A stretch of DNA of 22,142 nucleotides from a virus. This document shows positions 13,779 to 21,696 of the stretch, one piece after another. Below the pieces are notes generated by a model. That model was not told the origin of the DNA and searched no databases. It saw only the letters and a list, made by a program, of their open reading frames with translations. The translations under genes and the position numbers were made by a program. Location: the IMG/VR virus record IMGVR_UViG_3300032213_001177, positions 1-22,142 of that record. One strand, 5' to 3'. Positions within the stretch are counted from its first letter, which is position 1; each line of letters opens with the position of its first letter.

Positions 13779-14312
13779 ATGAACAATATATACGAAATTA
13801 AGGTTACTGATGGATCAGAGCCTATTAGCCTGGAAACGGCAAAGGATTGGTTAAGGGTTACGACTGAGGATGATGATGCTATAATAACTGATCTTATTAC
13901 CGTTTCACGTAAAAGAATAGAAGCCTATTCTTTACGGTCAATGGTTGCAAAAAGTATTGTTTTAACCGGACATTTACAATATCCCTTCCTTTTGCCTTAT
14001 TCCCCTATCTCAAATATTAGCGCGGTTAAATATTTGCAGGGTCAAATTGTAGATACTGGGGTGAATGATTGGGATACTTTGGATCCTGATGAATATCAGG
14101 TTATAGGATACAACGATAAGCATTTTAGACCGCAATTTACAGGCACTTATGAAATAACCTACACAACAACAGCAAATGCAGATTCGGGGCTTAAAACCGA
14201 TTTAAAACGTGTTTTATTGTGGATGTACGAAAACAGGGGGGATGATACGGATGAAATGCCTACCGAGTTAATGAGTAATGCAAAAAATTTAAAGGTGTTG
14301 ACATGGGTATAG
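13779..14312 (+). CDS. Head-tail connector, HK97 gp6-like
   Basis: 177 residues from the ATG at 13779; a TTG three codons earlier lies in the promoter box. The N-terminal EPISLETAKDWLRVTTEDDD (14-33) followed by AIITDLITVSRKRIEAYSLR is the characteristic opening of the phage_gp6/YqbG-like connector family, a helical domain. The middle is beta-rich and includes the LPYSPISNISAVKY run typical of the family. The C-terminal helix DLKRVLLWMYENRGD closes the fold. These proteins form a ring under the portal. First gene of the tail block after the glycan cassette; it overlaps the next gene by ten bases. Confidence 0.88.
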   Translation: MNNIYEIKVTDGSEPISLETAKDWLRVTTEDDDAIITDLITVSRKRIEAYSLRSMVAKSIVLTGHLQYPFLLPYSPISNISAVKYLQGQIVDTGVNDWDTLDPDEYQVIGYNDKHFRPQFTGTYEITYTTTANADSGLKTDLKRVLLWMYENRGDDTDEMPTELMSNAKNLKVLTWV

Positions 14313-14671
14313 GTGTTGCCAGGAAGGTAAAAATTGTGGTTGTTGGTCAGTCTAATGGTGTGGATGGCCCTGATGTCACAAGTGATGAACTTGCCAATAT
14401 TTGGGCGCAAATTAATAGTATTAGTCAGTCCAGGGGGTTTGATGCGGGCAAAGCCAACTTTAAAACATCCTACGAGTTTTTAATCCGTTATGATTCCGCT
14501 TTGCTTATTGATGTGAGGTGTATGGTTGAATACAATAATAGGTTTTATTCAATACAGAGTATTGAGCGTGTGGATAGGGTGAGGGCTGAGAATAAGTTTG
14601 CAAGCCAATTGCAAAACAATCCTGAGGGGAAATATTGGAGGGTGGTGGCAACATCTCAAGACATCGCATAA
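14303..14671 (+). CDS. Head closure / head-tail adaptor protein (SPP1 gp16-like)
   Basis: 122 residues, mostly beta. The sequence follows the SPP1 gp16/HK97 gp7-like adaptor pattern: an early ELANIWAQI segment (W-A-x-I), then TSYEFLIRYDSALLIDVRCM (the 't-x-f-x-I-R-Y' strand), VEYNNRFYSIQSIERVD (the 'y-x-g-x-x-y-x-I-x-x-I' strand), and a C-terminal strand YWRVVATS. Such proteins plug the bottom of the connector after packaging and bind the tail. Position between the gp6-like and gp10-like genes fits. Its stop abuts the next ATG with no gap. Confidence 0.78.
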   Translation: MGIGVARKVKIVVVGQSNGVDGPDVTSDELANIWAQINSISQSRGFDAGKANFKTSYEFLIRYDSALLIDVRCMVEYNNRFYSIQSIERVDRVRAENKFASQLQNNPEGKYWRVVATSQDIA

Positions 14672-15196
14672 ATGGCGCAATTTACCTTTAAGATAGAGGG
14701 TTTGGAAAAGCTTAAGGCACGTATAAAAGAATTACCAAAAGATGTGCAGGAGGAAGTTGTTGGCGAAATACAGGCGTGGGGGAATGAGGTTAATGGTGCG
14801 CAATTGGCTTTAATTAGTCAGCAAAAAATACAAGATTTGGGAGCATTGCAGCAAAACACGAAAGCCGTTCCAAATCCTGATGGTGTGGAGTTAATAAGTA
14901 ATGTTTATTACGCTCCATTTGTTGAATTTGGAACAGGGGCAAAAGTAAAAGTTCCTTCTGAGGTTGCTAATTATGCAGCACGTTTCAGAGGCCAAAAAAG
15001 AGGCACATTTGCTGAGTTTGTAATAAAGATGAGGGAATGGCTGAAGCGTAAAGGTTATAACGAAAAGTTGGCATTTATTGCGGCTTTGAATAAGATAAAA
15101 AATGGATCGGAGCCTCGGCCTTACTTCTTTGATCCATATTTAAAGAAAAGAAGGCAATTAGTTGAAAGAGTAAAAAAGGTAATATCTGATTTATGA
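14672..15196 (+). CDS. HK97 gp10-like head-tail joining protein
   Basis: 174 residues. Family HK97-gp10_like is recognised by an N-terminal IEGLEKLKARIKELPKDVQE helix pair, a central YAPFVEFGTGAK (80-91) with the invariant 'Y-x-x-x-(V/I)-E-F-G-T' motif, and the C-terminal EPRPYFFDPY (147-156) with 'P-R-P-(F/Y)-(F/L)'. It is slightly longer than typical because of an inserted EFVIKMREWLKRKGYNEKLA helix also seen in some Bacteroidota and Firmicutes phages. It takes part in joining or completing the tail at the head interface. Start overlaps of the next gene are ATGA (15193). Confidence 0.88.
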   Translation: MAQFTFKIEGLEKLKARIKELPKDVQEEVVGEIQAWGNEVNGAQLALISQQKIQDLGALQQNTKAVPNPDGVELISNVYYAPFVEFGTGAKVKVPSEVANYAARFRGQKRGTFAEFVIKMREWLKRKGYNEKLAFIAALNKIKNGSEPRPYFFDPYLKKRRQLVERVKKVISDL

Positions 15197-15636
15197 AAGA
15201 TCCGGTGAAATTTATAAAAGACGCATATTTTAACGCATTGGATGGTGTTATAACATACAATGGCTCAACCATACCAGTTTACGATGAGGAGGCGGATGAA
15301 ACAGGCGGGGATTACTATATTATCATCTCAACCATTACCGATGCCGATTTCCCAAATAAAGGGAAATTTATGAATGATGTGGAGGTGCTTATTGATGTCG
15401 TAAGCCAAAACAATTGGCGGGTGGATTTGGTAAAACAAATAGTTGACAGTATTACTGCAAAGATTATGAATGTGATTATACCTTCGATAGGCACAACATC
15501 ATTAATCGAGAATGCTGATTTTCAGATAGTGGATGTAAGAAAGGCAAGCACTCAGCATGTTCCGATAATTGATACAGGCACAAAAAAGATAGTTAGGCGG
15601 TTAACAAGATTCACTCAATTAATAATAGAAAAATAA
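15193..15636 (+). CDS. Putative tail terminator / tail completion protein
   Basis: 147 residues, alternating alpha/beta. There is no single diagnostic motif. The opening helix (PVKFIKDAYFNAL), the strand IPVYDEEA, a YYIIISTIT strand and the long helix WRVDLVKQIVDSITAKIM give the layout of lambda gpU/HK97-type tail terminators, which cap the tube and fix its end. Its place between the gp10-like and tail tube genes is where tail terminators are found in siphophages. Call by position and fold-like pattern, not by strong sequence identity. Confidence 0.65.
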   Translation: MKDPVKFIKDAYFNALDGVITYNGSTIPVYDEEADETGGDYYIIISTITDADFPNKGKFMNDVEVLIDVVSQNNWRVDLVKQIVDSITAKIMNVIIPSIGTTSLIENADFQIVDVRKASTQHVPIIDTGTKKIVRRLTRFTQLIIEK

Positions 15637-15637
15637 A

Positions 15638-16060
15638 ATGGCAACAATTCAAGGTACATCCGTCACTTTACAATTAAGAGAAAGCGGCACAACCGGAGCT
15701 TATTTAAATGTAGTTTGTGAAACTACTTCTTCCCTTTCAGGCTCAGCATCTGTAACCACAGCCGTTACAAAATGCAATACAATTACATCTGTTTCTGCAC
15801 CAACAATAACTTTTGCGGTTGAAGGTGTAGCCGAAACAGCACCATCAGCGGGACAAGTAAGCGTTGAGAATTTGCTAAGTTGGTTTAAAGCTAATACTTT
15901 ATTGGATGTTAAATACGAAGACCCTGAAGGTACTGGTGCAAATTTTTATGTCCAAGGTTCTGGGTACATGAGTGAATTTGGCATAACTTCGCCTGCTGAG
16001 GGTGCGGTTACATTTACTGCATCATTTCAGTTAACTGGTACGATTGATGTAACACCATAA
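15638..16060 (+). CDS. Major tail tube protein
   Basis: 140 residues, rich in Thr, Ser, Ala and Val and almost wholly beta: ATIQGTSVTLQLRESGTTGA, TAVTKCNTITSVSAPTITFA, VEGVAETAPSAGQVSVENLL, ANFYVQGSGYMSEFGITSPA and VTFTASFQLTGTIDV. This composition, the N-terminal strand, and the ending 'f-x-a-s-f-q-l-t-G-x-i' match siphophage tail tube proteins, which stack as hexamers round the tape measure. It lies between the tail terminator and the tail chaperones, the usual place. Codon use is somewhat enriched for abundant-protein codons such as ACA and GGT. A one-base gap separates it from the chaperone gene. Confidence 0.8.
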   Translation: MATIQGTSVTLQLRESGTTGAYLNVVCETTSSLSGSASVTTAVTKCNTITSVSAPTITFAVEGVAETAPSAGQVSVENLLSWFKANTLLDVKYEDPEGTGANFYVQGSGYMSEFGITSPAEGAVTFTASFQLTGTIDVTP

Positions 16061-16061
16061 T

Positions 16062-16451
16062 ATGAAAATAAACAATAAAGAAATAAGCCTCCGTTTTGGG
16101 ATGCTTAGTGTGGAGATATTCTTAGGAGAGGCCGATAAAAATAACGGCCTTTCTTATTATAGTTCTTTACAAATGGCTAAGATCATTTATGCTGGAATGG
16201 TCAATTTTTACGAGGTTAAGCAATTGCCTTACCCTGTAACTTTTGAGGAGATTTATGATTATGTAGAAAGTAAGATGATAGCCAAAGAGGATGTTGATGA
16301 ATTGGTAAAAGTTATTGAGGATTTCAACAACTGCCAGGCTATAAAGAAAAAAGCTGAGGATGTAAAGCAAGCCGTTGAAGAGATAGAGGAAATAAAAAAA
16401 AAGGAACTGATTGGCATAACACAAGAATCACAGCCTACGCAGCAGGATTAA
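16062..16451 (+). CDS. Tail assembly chaperone gpG-like
   Basis: 129 residues. The N-terminal part is a compact helical domain (LRFGMLSVEIFLGEADKNNG, SYYSSLQMAKIIYAGMVNFY); the C-terminal part is a long charged helix rich in Glu and Lys, ending in a Gln-rich tail. In lambda-type phages the equivalent gene G is followed by T in another frame, and a fixed fraction of ribosomes shifts by -1 to make gpGT. Here codons 112-114 (AAA AAA AAG) contain that slippery site and the -1 frame is open beyond it. gpG and gpGT coat the tape measure protein and recruit tube subunits. It lies directly between the tube and tape measure genes, as expected. Confidence 0.85.
   Translation: MKINNKEISLRFGMLSVEIFLGEADKNNGLSYYSSLQMAKIIYAGMVNFYEVKQLPYPVTFEEIYDYVESKMIAKEDVDELVKVIEDFNNCQAIKKKAEDVKQAVEEIEEIKKKELIGITQESQPTQQD
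16385..16403 (+). promoter_or_regulatory. -1 programmed ribosomal frameshift site A_AAA_AAG
   Basis: In the gpG frame the codons read ATA AAA AAA AAG across nine A residues (16394-16402) and a G. The heptamer A_AAA_AAG at 16397-16403 is the canonical bacterial slippery sequence known from dnaX. AGAGGA at 16385-16390, six bases upstream, could act as a stimulatory Shine-Dalgarno-like element. No strong downstream hairpin is obvious by eye. Confidence 0.85.
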
Positions 16452-16723
16452 AGCCTGATGAGTACATGTGGATGAAGCCAAATGACTTTTATCAGTTCAT
16501 TGAAGGCTATAATAAAAGGCTCATAGATCATCACGAAATAGCAAGGCGGCAAGCTTATTTTATGTTAGCACCTCACCTTAGCAAACCGATGAATATGGGC
16601 CAATTTTATAAAACGTACTGGCCATTGCCGGAGGATACTTTTGAGGAGAACAGCCGGGAAAAACGATTGATGGAAAAATTAAAACGGATTAAAGAAAATG
16701 TCAGAAGAGGGTCTCAAGATTAA
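16403..16723 (+). CDS. gpT extension of the tail chaperone gpGT (-1 frame)
   Basis: After slippage the frame continues from G16403 without a stop to 16723, adding 106 residues to gpG's first 114 and giving a 220-residue gpGT. The joining region reads GTDWHNTRITAYAAGLKPDE and goes on into YMWMKPNDFYQFIEGYNKRL, the typical T-domain pattern 'AAGL-x-P-x-E-(F/Y)-W-x-M-x-x-x-(E/D)-(F/L)-x-x-x-(I/L)-E-G-Y'. The open stretch before the ATG at 16466 encodes this conserved pattern, so 16466 is not a gene start. The T domain binds the tape measure and the tube. The end overlaps the tape measure start by 26 bases. Confidence 0.88.
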   Translation, partial: GTDWHNTRITAYAAGLKPDEYMWMKPNDFYQFIEGYNKRLIDHHEIARRQAYFMLAPHLSKPMNMGQFYKTYWPLPEDTFEENSREKRLMEKLKRIKENVRRGSQD

Positions 16724-18419
16724 GATAGGTGCGGATGTTCAGCAGGCTGTAACATCATTAAACACATTAAACGCATCTTTAAATAAGACCACGCAAACGG
16801 CTGCAAATGTAGGTGCTACCGGGATGAATAATTTAACAAAAGGCACATCCCAAGCCTCAGCAGCCTTAACTAATTTTAGTCGTGTTGCATCTGATGCGCC
16901 TTTTGGATTAATAGGTATTGCGAATAACATTGATCCATTAATACAATCATTTGTACAGCTTAGGAAAGAAACAGGCAGCGGAAAGGCTGCATTAGCCGCA
17001 TTGACATCATCGCTTGCAGGCGGTGGGGGTTTAATATTAGGTATTTCTTTGCTTACATCTGCTTTGCAATTTGTCCAATTAGGTTTTAGTAGGTGGGGTG
17101 CAAGTGCAAAACAAGCTAAAGAGGATCAGGATAAATTAAAGCAAGGGACAGATCAGTTAATTACATCTGTAACTAAGCAGAGGGTTGAGTTTGAATCTTT
17201 GGTAAATATTGCACGAAATGTTGCCAACAGTGAAAAAGATAGAACAAATGCACTACAAAGATTAAATGAAATTTTGCCTGATACTATAGGCAAACTTAAT
17301 GCACAAAATATTGCAACAGCAGAGGGTGCAAGGATTACATTGCAATACATAAAAGCAATTGAGTCAAGGGCAACGGCTGAACTTTTGATAAACAGAATCG
17401 CGGAAAACAATGTAAAGCTTTTTGATAATAGAAATAATGCTTTATCAAAGTCAGCTGACATTGAGAATAAATTAATTGCGGCAAGGGTAAATTATAATAA
17501 AGCATTAACCGCTACCGTTCCTAATTATCAGGTTATTGAGGCTTATGCATCTGACATTGAGAATTTAGAGAATAAAAGAGCGGAAATACAAAAAGAGGGC
17601 AGGGATATTGCACAACAGGTATTAAACGATAATGCAAAGCTACGAGCTGAATATGAAAGGCAACTGCCTGCTGTAAATAGTTTAACAGTAAAAAATACTC
17701 AAAATTCTAATGTACAAACCAAAACTAAAAAAACTGTTGACGAAATCGGTGATTTATTAAAACAATATTCTGAGCAGCTAAAAGGCATTAATTGGGATGA
17801 GCAAAACAGAGGTATCGAAGGGAATAAAAAAAGATTAGAGTTAGCCGGGGAAACATTAAGAACTTTTTATGTTGCTGGCGTAAAAGAATCATCTGATGCT
17901 TGGAAAACTGTAAAGGCTGATTTTGAAAAATTTCAGTCTGATTACGATAAGTTTTTAAGAGATCAAAGATTAAAAGAGGTAAACGAAGGAGTAAGTCAAT
18001 TAAGAACTAATATAGGTAGTCTTTCTGATAAGGAATTATTAAAAGGACAGGAAAACTTAACAAAAGGACTGCAAAAAGTTGGCGCTCAGTTTTTAGCAAA
18101 TTATGAGTTACAGCAGAAAGGATTAAAAGATTTACAAAAGAAAAATGAGGAGTTAGCAAATACCATAACAGGTTATTTATCCCCGGCTTTGGAAGGTGTA
18201 TTTGAGTCACTTGTAAAAGGTGAAGATCCATTTGAATCTTTAAAAAATAGTGTTGAACAATTAGTAATACAATTGGGAAAGGCGGTAATTCAGTCTTTAA
18301 TTTTAAAAGCGGTAACTTCGGCAATTGGGGGGCCAGCGGGCGGTGTTGCAGGTCAAACCTTAGGATTGGGTACAATTAGAGGTGATACATTTTCATTCTT
18401 ATTAAGCAGAGGCAGATAA
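16698..18419 (+). CDS. Tape measure protein
   Basis: 573 residues, almost all helical, as in tail tape measures. N-terminal polar, Thr/Asn/Ala-rich coil (about 1-70); hydrophobic Gly-rich segment SSLAGGGGLILGISLLTSAL (about 106-125) that could cross the membrane on DNA entry; long charged coiled coil (about 140-500); C-terminal LVIQLGKAVIQSLILKAVTS then AIGGPAGGVAGQTLGLGT, again hydrophobic and Gly-rich. Proteins of this type set tail length at roughly 0.15 nm per residue, which gives a tail of about 85 nm, rather short for a siphovirus. It follows the gpG/gpGT pair that chaperones it. Its TAA stop shares one base with the next ATG (TAATG). Confidence 0.85.
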   Translation: MSEEGLKIKIGADVQQAVTSLNTLNASLNKTTQTAANVGATGMNNLTKGTSQASAALTNFSRVASDAPFGLIGIANNIDPLIQSFVQLRKETGSGKAALAALTSSLAGGGGLILGISLLTSALQFVQLGFSRWGASAKQAKEDQDKLKQGTDQLITSVTKQRVEFESLVNIARNVANSEKDRTNALQRLNEILPDTIGKLNAQNIATAEGARITLQYIKAIESRATAELLINRIAENNVKLFDNRNNALSKSADIENKLIAARVNYNKALTATVPNYQVIEAYASDIENLENKRAEIQKEGRDIAQQVLNDNAKLRAEYERQLPAVNSLTVKNTQNSNVQTKTKKTVDEIGDLLKQYSEQLKGINWDEQNRGIEGNKKRLELAGETLRTFYVAGVKESSDAWKTVKADFEKFQSDYDKFLRDQRLKEVNEGVSQLRTNIGSLSDKELLKGQENLTKGLQKVGAQFLANYELQQKGLKDLQKKNEELANTITGYLSPALEGVFESLVKGEDPFESLKNSVEQLVIQLGKAVIQSLILKAVTSAIGGPAGGVAGQTLGLGTIRGDTFSFLLSRGR

Positions 18420-20545
18420 TGGCATATAACACAAAATATCGCATTGAGTTTGACACGGTAAAAAGCAGATCCGTGAAAGTGGATATTGAACAAGACGGTT
18501 TTGCGGGTAGTATAACTAATCTTATTGCATCTGGTGAAATACCACTTGAGATAAACTACCCAAATGGTGAGTTTGATAAAATGAATGGCATAAGGGAAAG
18601 TAAAATAAGAATAAAAGTTCTTTCCACAAATGTAGACATATCAGATTTTCTGATTACATCAGATACACAATACAAAGTAAAGATTTACATAAATAATACG
18701 GTTGAATGGGTAGGATGGTTGGATAACGACTACATTACAGAAGAGTTTTTAGATACACCTGTAGTCATTGAACTTTCCGCATCGGATGGGTTAAGTTTGG
18801 CGAAAAGTATTGATATTTCAGATTTATCTAATAACCAATTGTGGGGTTTATATAGGGTAAAAGATTTTATTGCTTATGCCTTAGACAAAACAGGATTAGG
18901 ATTAGACTTTTATAGCTTTATAAATATGTTCCCCTCAGGTTTTGCCAGGACTACATTGGATAATGATGCTTTTTATTATTCATACATCACATCACATACC
19001 TTTTTGCGTGGGCCGCGTGAGTTTGATGATGCCTATACTGTTTTGTCAAAAATAATGCAGGCTTTTGGGTGTACTTTGTTTCAAGCAAGGGGGGCATGGT
19101 ATATTATACAAACCAATGATAGGATTGCAAACGATTTAGATGGCAACAGGCGCAATGCCTCAGGTGTATATCAGGAAAACCATTTAAATCAAAATTTCAG
19201 CATTGACATTGGTTTAGATAAGGTTACAAAGCTAATCAATGCAGATGCTTTGACAAGTTGGGAAAGGGAGTTTAAAGAAACTATAATAAAATATAGTTTT
19301 AAAATGCCGCCTATCTTTTTCCGTAATTGGGATTTATTGGATGGCACTTTTAGCAGTCCTTTGTCTGGAAATGTAACTAGATACATAAAAGTAAATAATG
19401 TTGTCACTTCTGTAACATTACAAAGACAAGTTTATAGCTTATTAAATTGGCAAAATGCAGAAAACCCAATAAGCACACAAAATGATGCTTATGTAGGTGT
19501 TGAAATAGATCCAACAACAAATGCCGAATTAACAAGGTATTTGATGTTTTATGAAGATACAAACCCTAATAATGATCAAGCCAAACAGACAACAGAATAT
19601 TGGGTTAATGCAAATGATGTATTAAATTTATCATATTCAACAAGAGAAAAAAATACAGGATTTGTAAATACTAATCAATTTGTTTATGTAAGGTTAGAAT
19701 TGGCAAATGGCAATTTTTACACACTTAATGCTGCTGGCTTTTGGGATTATAATGTATGGCGAAGGGTGGGGGTAGCCTGGCCAAATGCTGAGGATCGTAG
19801 GTTTTGGAAAGAATACGAAATAGAATCGCAGCCATTTCCTGAAACCGGAAAATTAACTATAGAATTTACAAGTGTAGGGCATAGCAGAACTGCTGATAAT
19901 GAAGTTCACTTTAAAGATTTATCTGTAGAGATTAAAACGTATTTTAATGAGATGCTTGAGGTGGATGGTTACGAGTATAAGAATAGCCAGGTAAATGAAT
20001 TAAAGAATCTTTATGATAATGAAATATTTGTCAGCAAATCTGATAACATAGGCACGCAGGGCGCAATTTTAACAGATAGTTATGCTCAGGTTCCCAGTTG
20101 GAAATACTCAGGCGCAAATGATAATACGGCCGTTCCTTTTGCTAAATATGTAGCAAGGGGGTACTGGAGATCCATGTATCGCAATTTCCAAAGAATGGAG
20201 GGAAGGGTTTACGATCTTTATCAAGGCAGTAGGCTGTTGTCTTTGCTTAATACCGTTCAATTCTCAGCCATCACGAATAAAGAGTTTATGATAACTACTC
20301 TTAATATTGATTTAAGAGGTGAAGCCGCTGAATTTACAATGATTGAATTGAGAAGCACGGCAAACAATAATGATTTTAGTGAGACAGGAACAGAGGCATT
20401 TAAGTATTTAAACGTAAAAGCACGTAATTTTGATGATGTCATTAAGGAGCCTCGTACTCCTATAGATTGGAAATACGGAACGGCTGGTATTGTGGCAAAT
20501 TTATTAAGAAGAAATAAAAGAAGAAGGTTTAACAATTACTCATAA
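18419..20545 (+). CDS. Large tail-tip / baseplate hub-like protein
   Basis: 708 residues directly after the tape measure, where siphophages encode distal tail and tail-tip proteins. It is mostly beta with many aromatic residues and no membrane segment. The N-terminal region (YRIEFDTVKSRSVKVDIEQD, ASGEIPLEINYPNGEFDKMN) resembles the opening of tail-tip proteins found in many Bacteroidota siphophages. A later region (about 595-660) with YDLYQGSRLLSLLNTVQFSA and EFMITTLNIDLRGEAAEFTM follows the hub pattern ending in '(T)-x-x-E'. Its C-terminus RRNKRRRFNNYS is strongly basic. One long gene appears where Dit and Tal would otherwise be two; a fusion is possible but not shown. Its stop overlaps the next ATG (TAATG). 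Confidence 0.7.
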   Translation: MAYNTKYRIEFDTVKSRSVKVDIEQDGFAGSITNLIASGEIPLEINYPNGEFDKMNGIRESKIRIKVLSTNVDISDFLITSDTQYKVKIYINNTVEWVGWLDNDYITEEFLDTPVVIELSASDGLSLAKSIDISDLSNNQLWGLYRVKDFIAYALDKTGLGLDFYSFINMFPSGFARTTLDNDAFYYSYITSHTFLRGPREFDDAYTVLSKIMQAFGCTLFQARGAWYIIQTNDRIANDLDGNRRNASGVYQENHLNQNFSIDIGLDKVTKLINADALTSWEREFKETIIKYSFKMPPIFFRNWDLLDGTFSSPLSGNVTRYIKVNNVVTSVTLQRQVYSLLNWQNAENPISTQNDAYVGVEIDPTTNAELTRYLMFYEDTNPNNDQAKQTTEYWVNANDVLNLSYSTREKNTGFVNTNQFVYVRLELANGNFYTLNAAGFWDYNVWRRVGVAWPNAEDRRFWKEYEIESQPFPETGKLTIEFTSVGHSRTADNEVHFKDLSVEIKTYFNEMLEVDGYEYKNSQVNELKNLYDNEIFVSKSDNIGTQGAILTDSYAQVPSWKYSGANDNTAVPFAKYVARGYWRSMYRNFQRMEGRVYDLYQGSRLLSLLNTVQFSAITNKEFMITTLNIDLRGEAAEFTMIELRSTANNNDFSETGTEAFKYLNVKARNFDDVIKEPRTPIDWKYGTAGIVANLLRRNKRRRFNNYS

Positions 20546-20730
20546 TGGATCAGGTTAAATTGATAAGGATTGTAGATGTTACTCAGTTAAACGGAACGGA
20601 GGATAAATTTATTATACACGATTTGCAGGATGGTAAATATTATTTCGGTAATGGTGATTTAATACCTACTGAAATAACTACAGATAATTCTAATAAATGG
20701 GCAAAAATATTTTTTTATGGAGGTGATTAG
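20545..20730 (+). CDS. 61-aa hypothetical tail-region protein
   Basis: Not recognised. Starts on the last base of the preceding stop (TAATG) and overlaps the next gene by 14 bases, so translational coupling supports that it is real. The protein is short and beta-like (KLIRIVDVTQLNGTEDKFII, YYFGNGDLIPTEITTDNSNK) with several aromatic residues and no membrane segment or cysteines. It may be a small accessory of the tail tip or a chaperone. Nothing in the sequence favours one over the other. Confidence 0.6.
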   Translation: MDQVKLIRIVDVTQLNGTEDKFIIHDLQDGKYYFGNGDLIPTEITTDNSNKWAKIFFYGGD

Positions 20731-21058
20731 AGTTTTAGGCACATCTTCACCGAGTGCAAACAATTTAACTACTTTGTTTACGGTGGGTGAGGATAAGGGC
20801 GCTGTAATATCAATGTTAAATATTTGTAACAGAGATAGTTACGATGCTACGATAAGAATAGCCGTTTACAGGGGTGAATCACCTAGTAATTCTAATTACC
20901 TTGAATATGGCATGATCGTTTATGGTAATTGTTCCGCTCAAAGGTTAAAAGGTGTTACGCTAGCGCAAGGGGATAAAGTTGGCATTTGGGCATCATCGGA
21001 GCATATTAGTTTTAATTTATTTGGCAGTTTATTTGATCAAACATTTGAATACGCATAA
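20717..21058 (+). CDS. 113-aa beta-sandwich virion protein, tail accessory type
   Basis: The pattern TLFTVGEDKGAVISMLNICN, RIAVYRGE, then YGNCSAQRLKGVTLAQGDKV and SFNLFGS matches a widespread small phage protein type: 'TLYTVP-G-...-(S)-x-(N/I)-(V/I)-C-N', an 'A-x-(R)-I-A' strand, a 'L-x-x-G-x-V' loop, and a closing 'S-F-(N)-x-F-G'. In other phages such proteins sit among tail-fibre and tail-tip genes and are structural, perhaps fibre-associated. The fold is a small jelly-roll-like sandwich by pattern. It has two cysteines and no signal peptide. The next gene starts three bases after its stop. The virion role is inferred from this resemblance and from context. Confidence 0.7.
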   Translation: MEVIRVLGTSSPSANNLTTLFTVGEDKGAVISMLNICNRDSYDATIRIAVYRGESPSNSNYLEYGMIVYGNCSAQRLKGVTLAQGDKVGIWASSEHISFNLFGSLFDQTFEYA

Positions 21059-21060
21059 AA

Positions 21061-21696
21061 ATGGCAAATCTTAAAGGCAACGAATTAGTTTTATACGCAT
21101 ATGAGGATTTGGAGCCTATAGGCTGTGAGGAAACTTTTACTCTTAATCTGACATCTACTGAGATAATTACAACAACTAAGGGTAGCGGTAGGGCTACTAA
21201 TAGAGAATACGGCGCTTATGATTGGAACATACAGGCAAGTGGTGTTGTAACTATTGGTGAGGCAGGCAAAACAAATCCTTTGCATTTTAATGATAATTTG
21301 ATAAAAGGTAAAAAGGTAGCCATTAAGGCTGTTTATGGTTCTGATTTTTATTTTGGGATTGGTGTTGTAACATCCGCAACAAATACAGGTACATCGGGTG
21401 AACTTGCAAAATACGATGTTACCATTACAGCGGATGGGCCGCTTTATAGCACAAACGGATTAAAAAATACTGAGAATGAGCCTGATATATATGAATATAG
21501 CAGTACAAGCTATCCGGTAAGCGTTTCTTCTTTTAGTTTATATGCTGTTACTTTATTAATGGTATTTGTTGGTGATGAATATTATGCCCCTGAAACTTAC
21601 GATTTTATTTCAGATAATGGCTACGGATTGGGCGTAATAACATTTGATTCAGCTTTACCAAGCGGTAAAACAGTTAGATTGTTTATAGTTCCTTAG
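21061..21696 (+). CDS. Second tail-tube-like protein with C-terminal adhesion-type domain
   Basis: 211 residues. The first 140 resemble TP901-1/phi13-type major tail proteins: MANLKGNELVLYAYEDLEPI with GCEETFTLNL, then STEIITTTKGSGRATN (the 't-x-(E)-I-x-x-x-x-K-G-S-G' step), YDWNIQASGVVTIGE (W-x-(I)-x-x-x-G) and AKYDVTITADGPL. The last 65 residues (VSSFSLYAVTLLMVFVGDEY, YAPETYDF, GLGVITFDSALPSGKTVRLF) form a beta domain like those near the C-terminus of tail and fibre proteins. A tube protein is already encoded at 15638-16060, so this copy may form a tip, a terminal ring or a decoration. It ends with TAG at 21694-21696, overlapping a GTTGACA motif. Confidence 0.7.
   Translation: MANLKGNELVLYAYEDLEPIGCEETFTLNLTSTEIITTTKGSGRATNREYGAYDWNIQASGVVTIGEAGKTNPLHFNDNLIKGKKVAIKAVYGSDFYFGIGVVTSATNTGTSGELAKYDVTITADGPLYSTNGLKNTENEPDIYEYSSTSYPVSVSSFSLYAVTLLMVFVGDEYYAPETYDFISDNGYGLGVITFDSALPSGKTVRLFIVP

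Noticed and set aside
16466-16723. Separate 85-aa gene starting at ATG 16466
   Set aside because: The conserved T-domain pattern begins upstream of this ATG in the same frame and connects to the slippery site, so it is the frameshifted part of gpGT.
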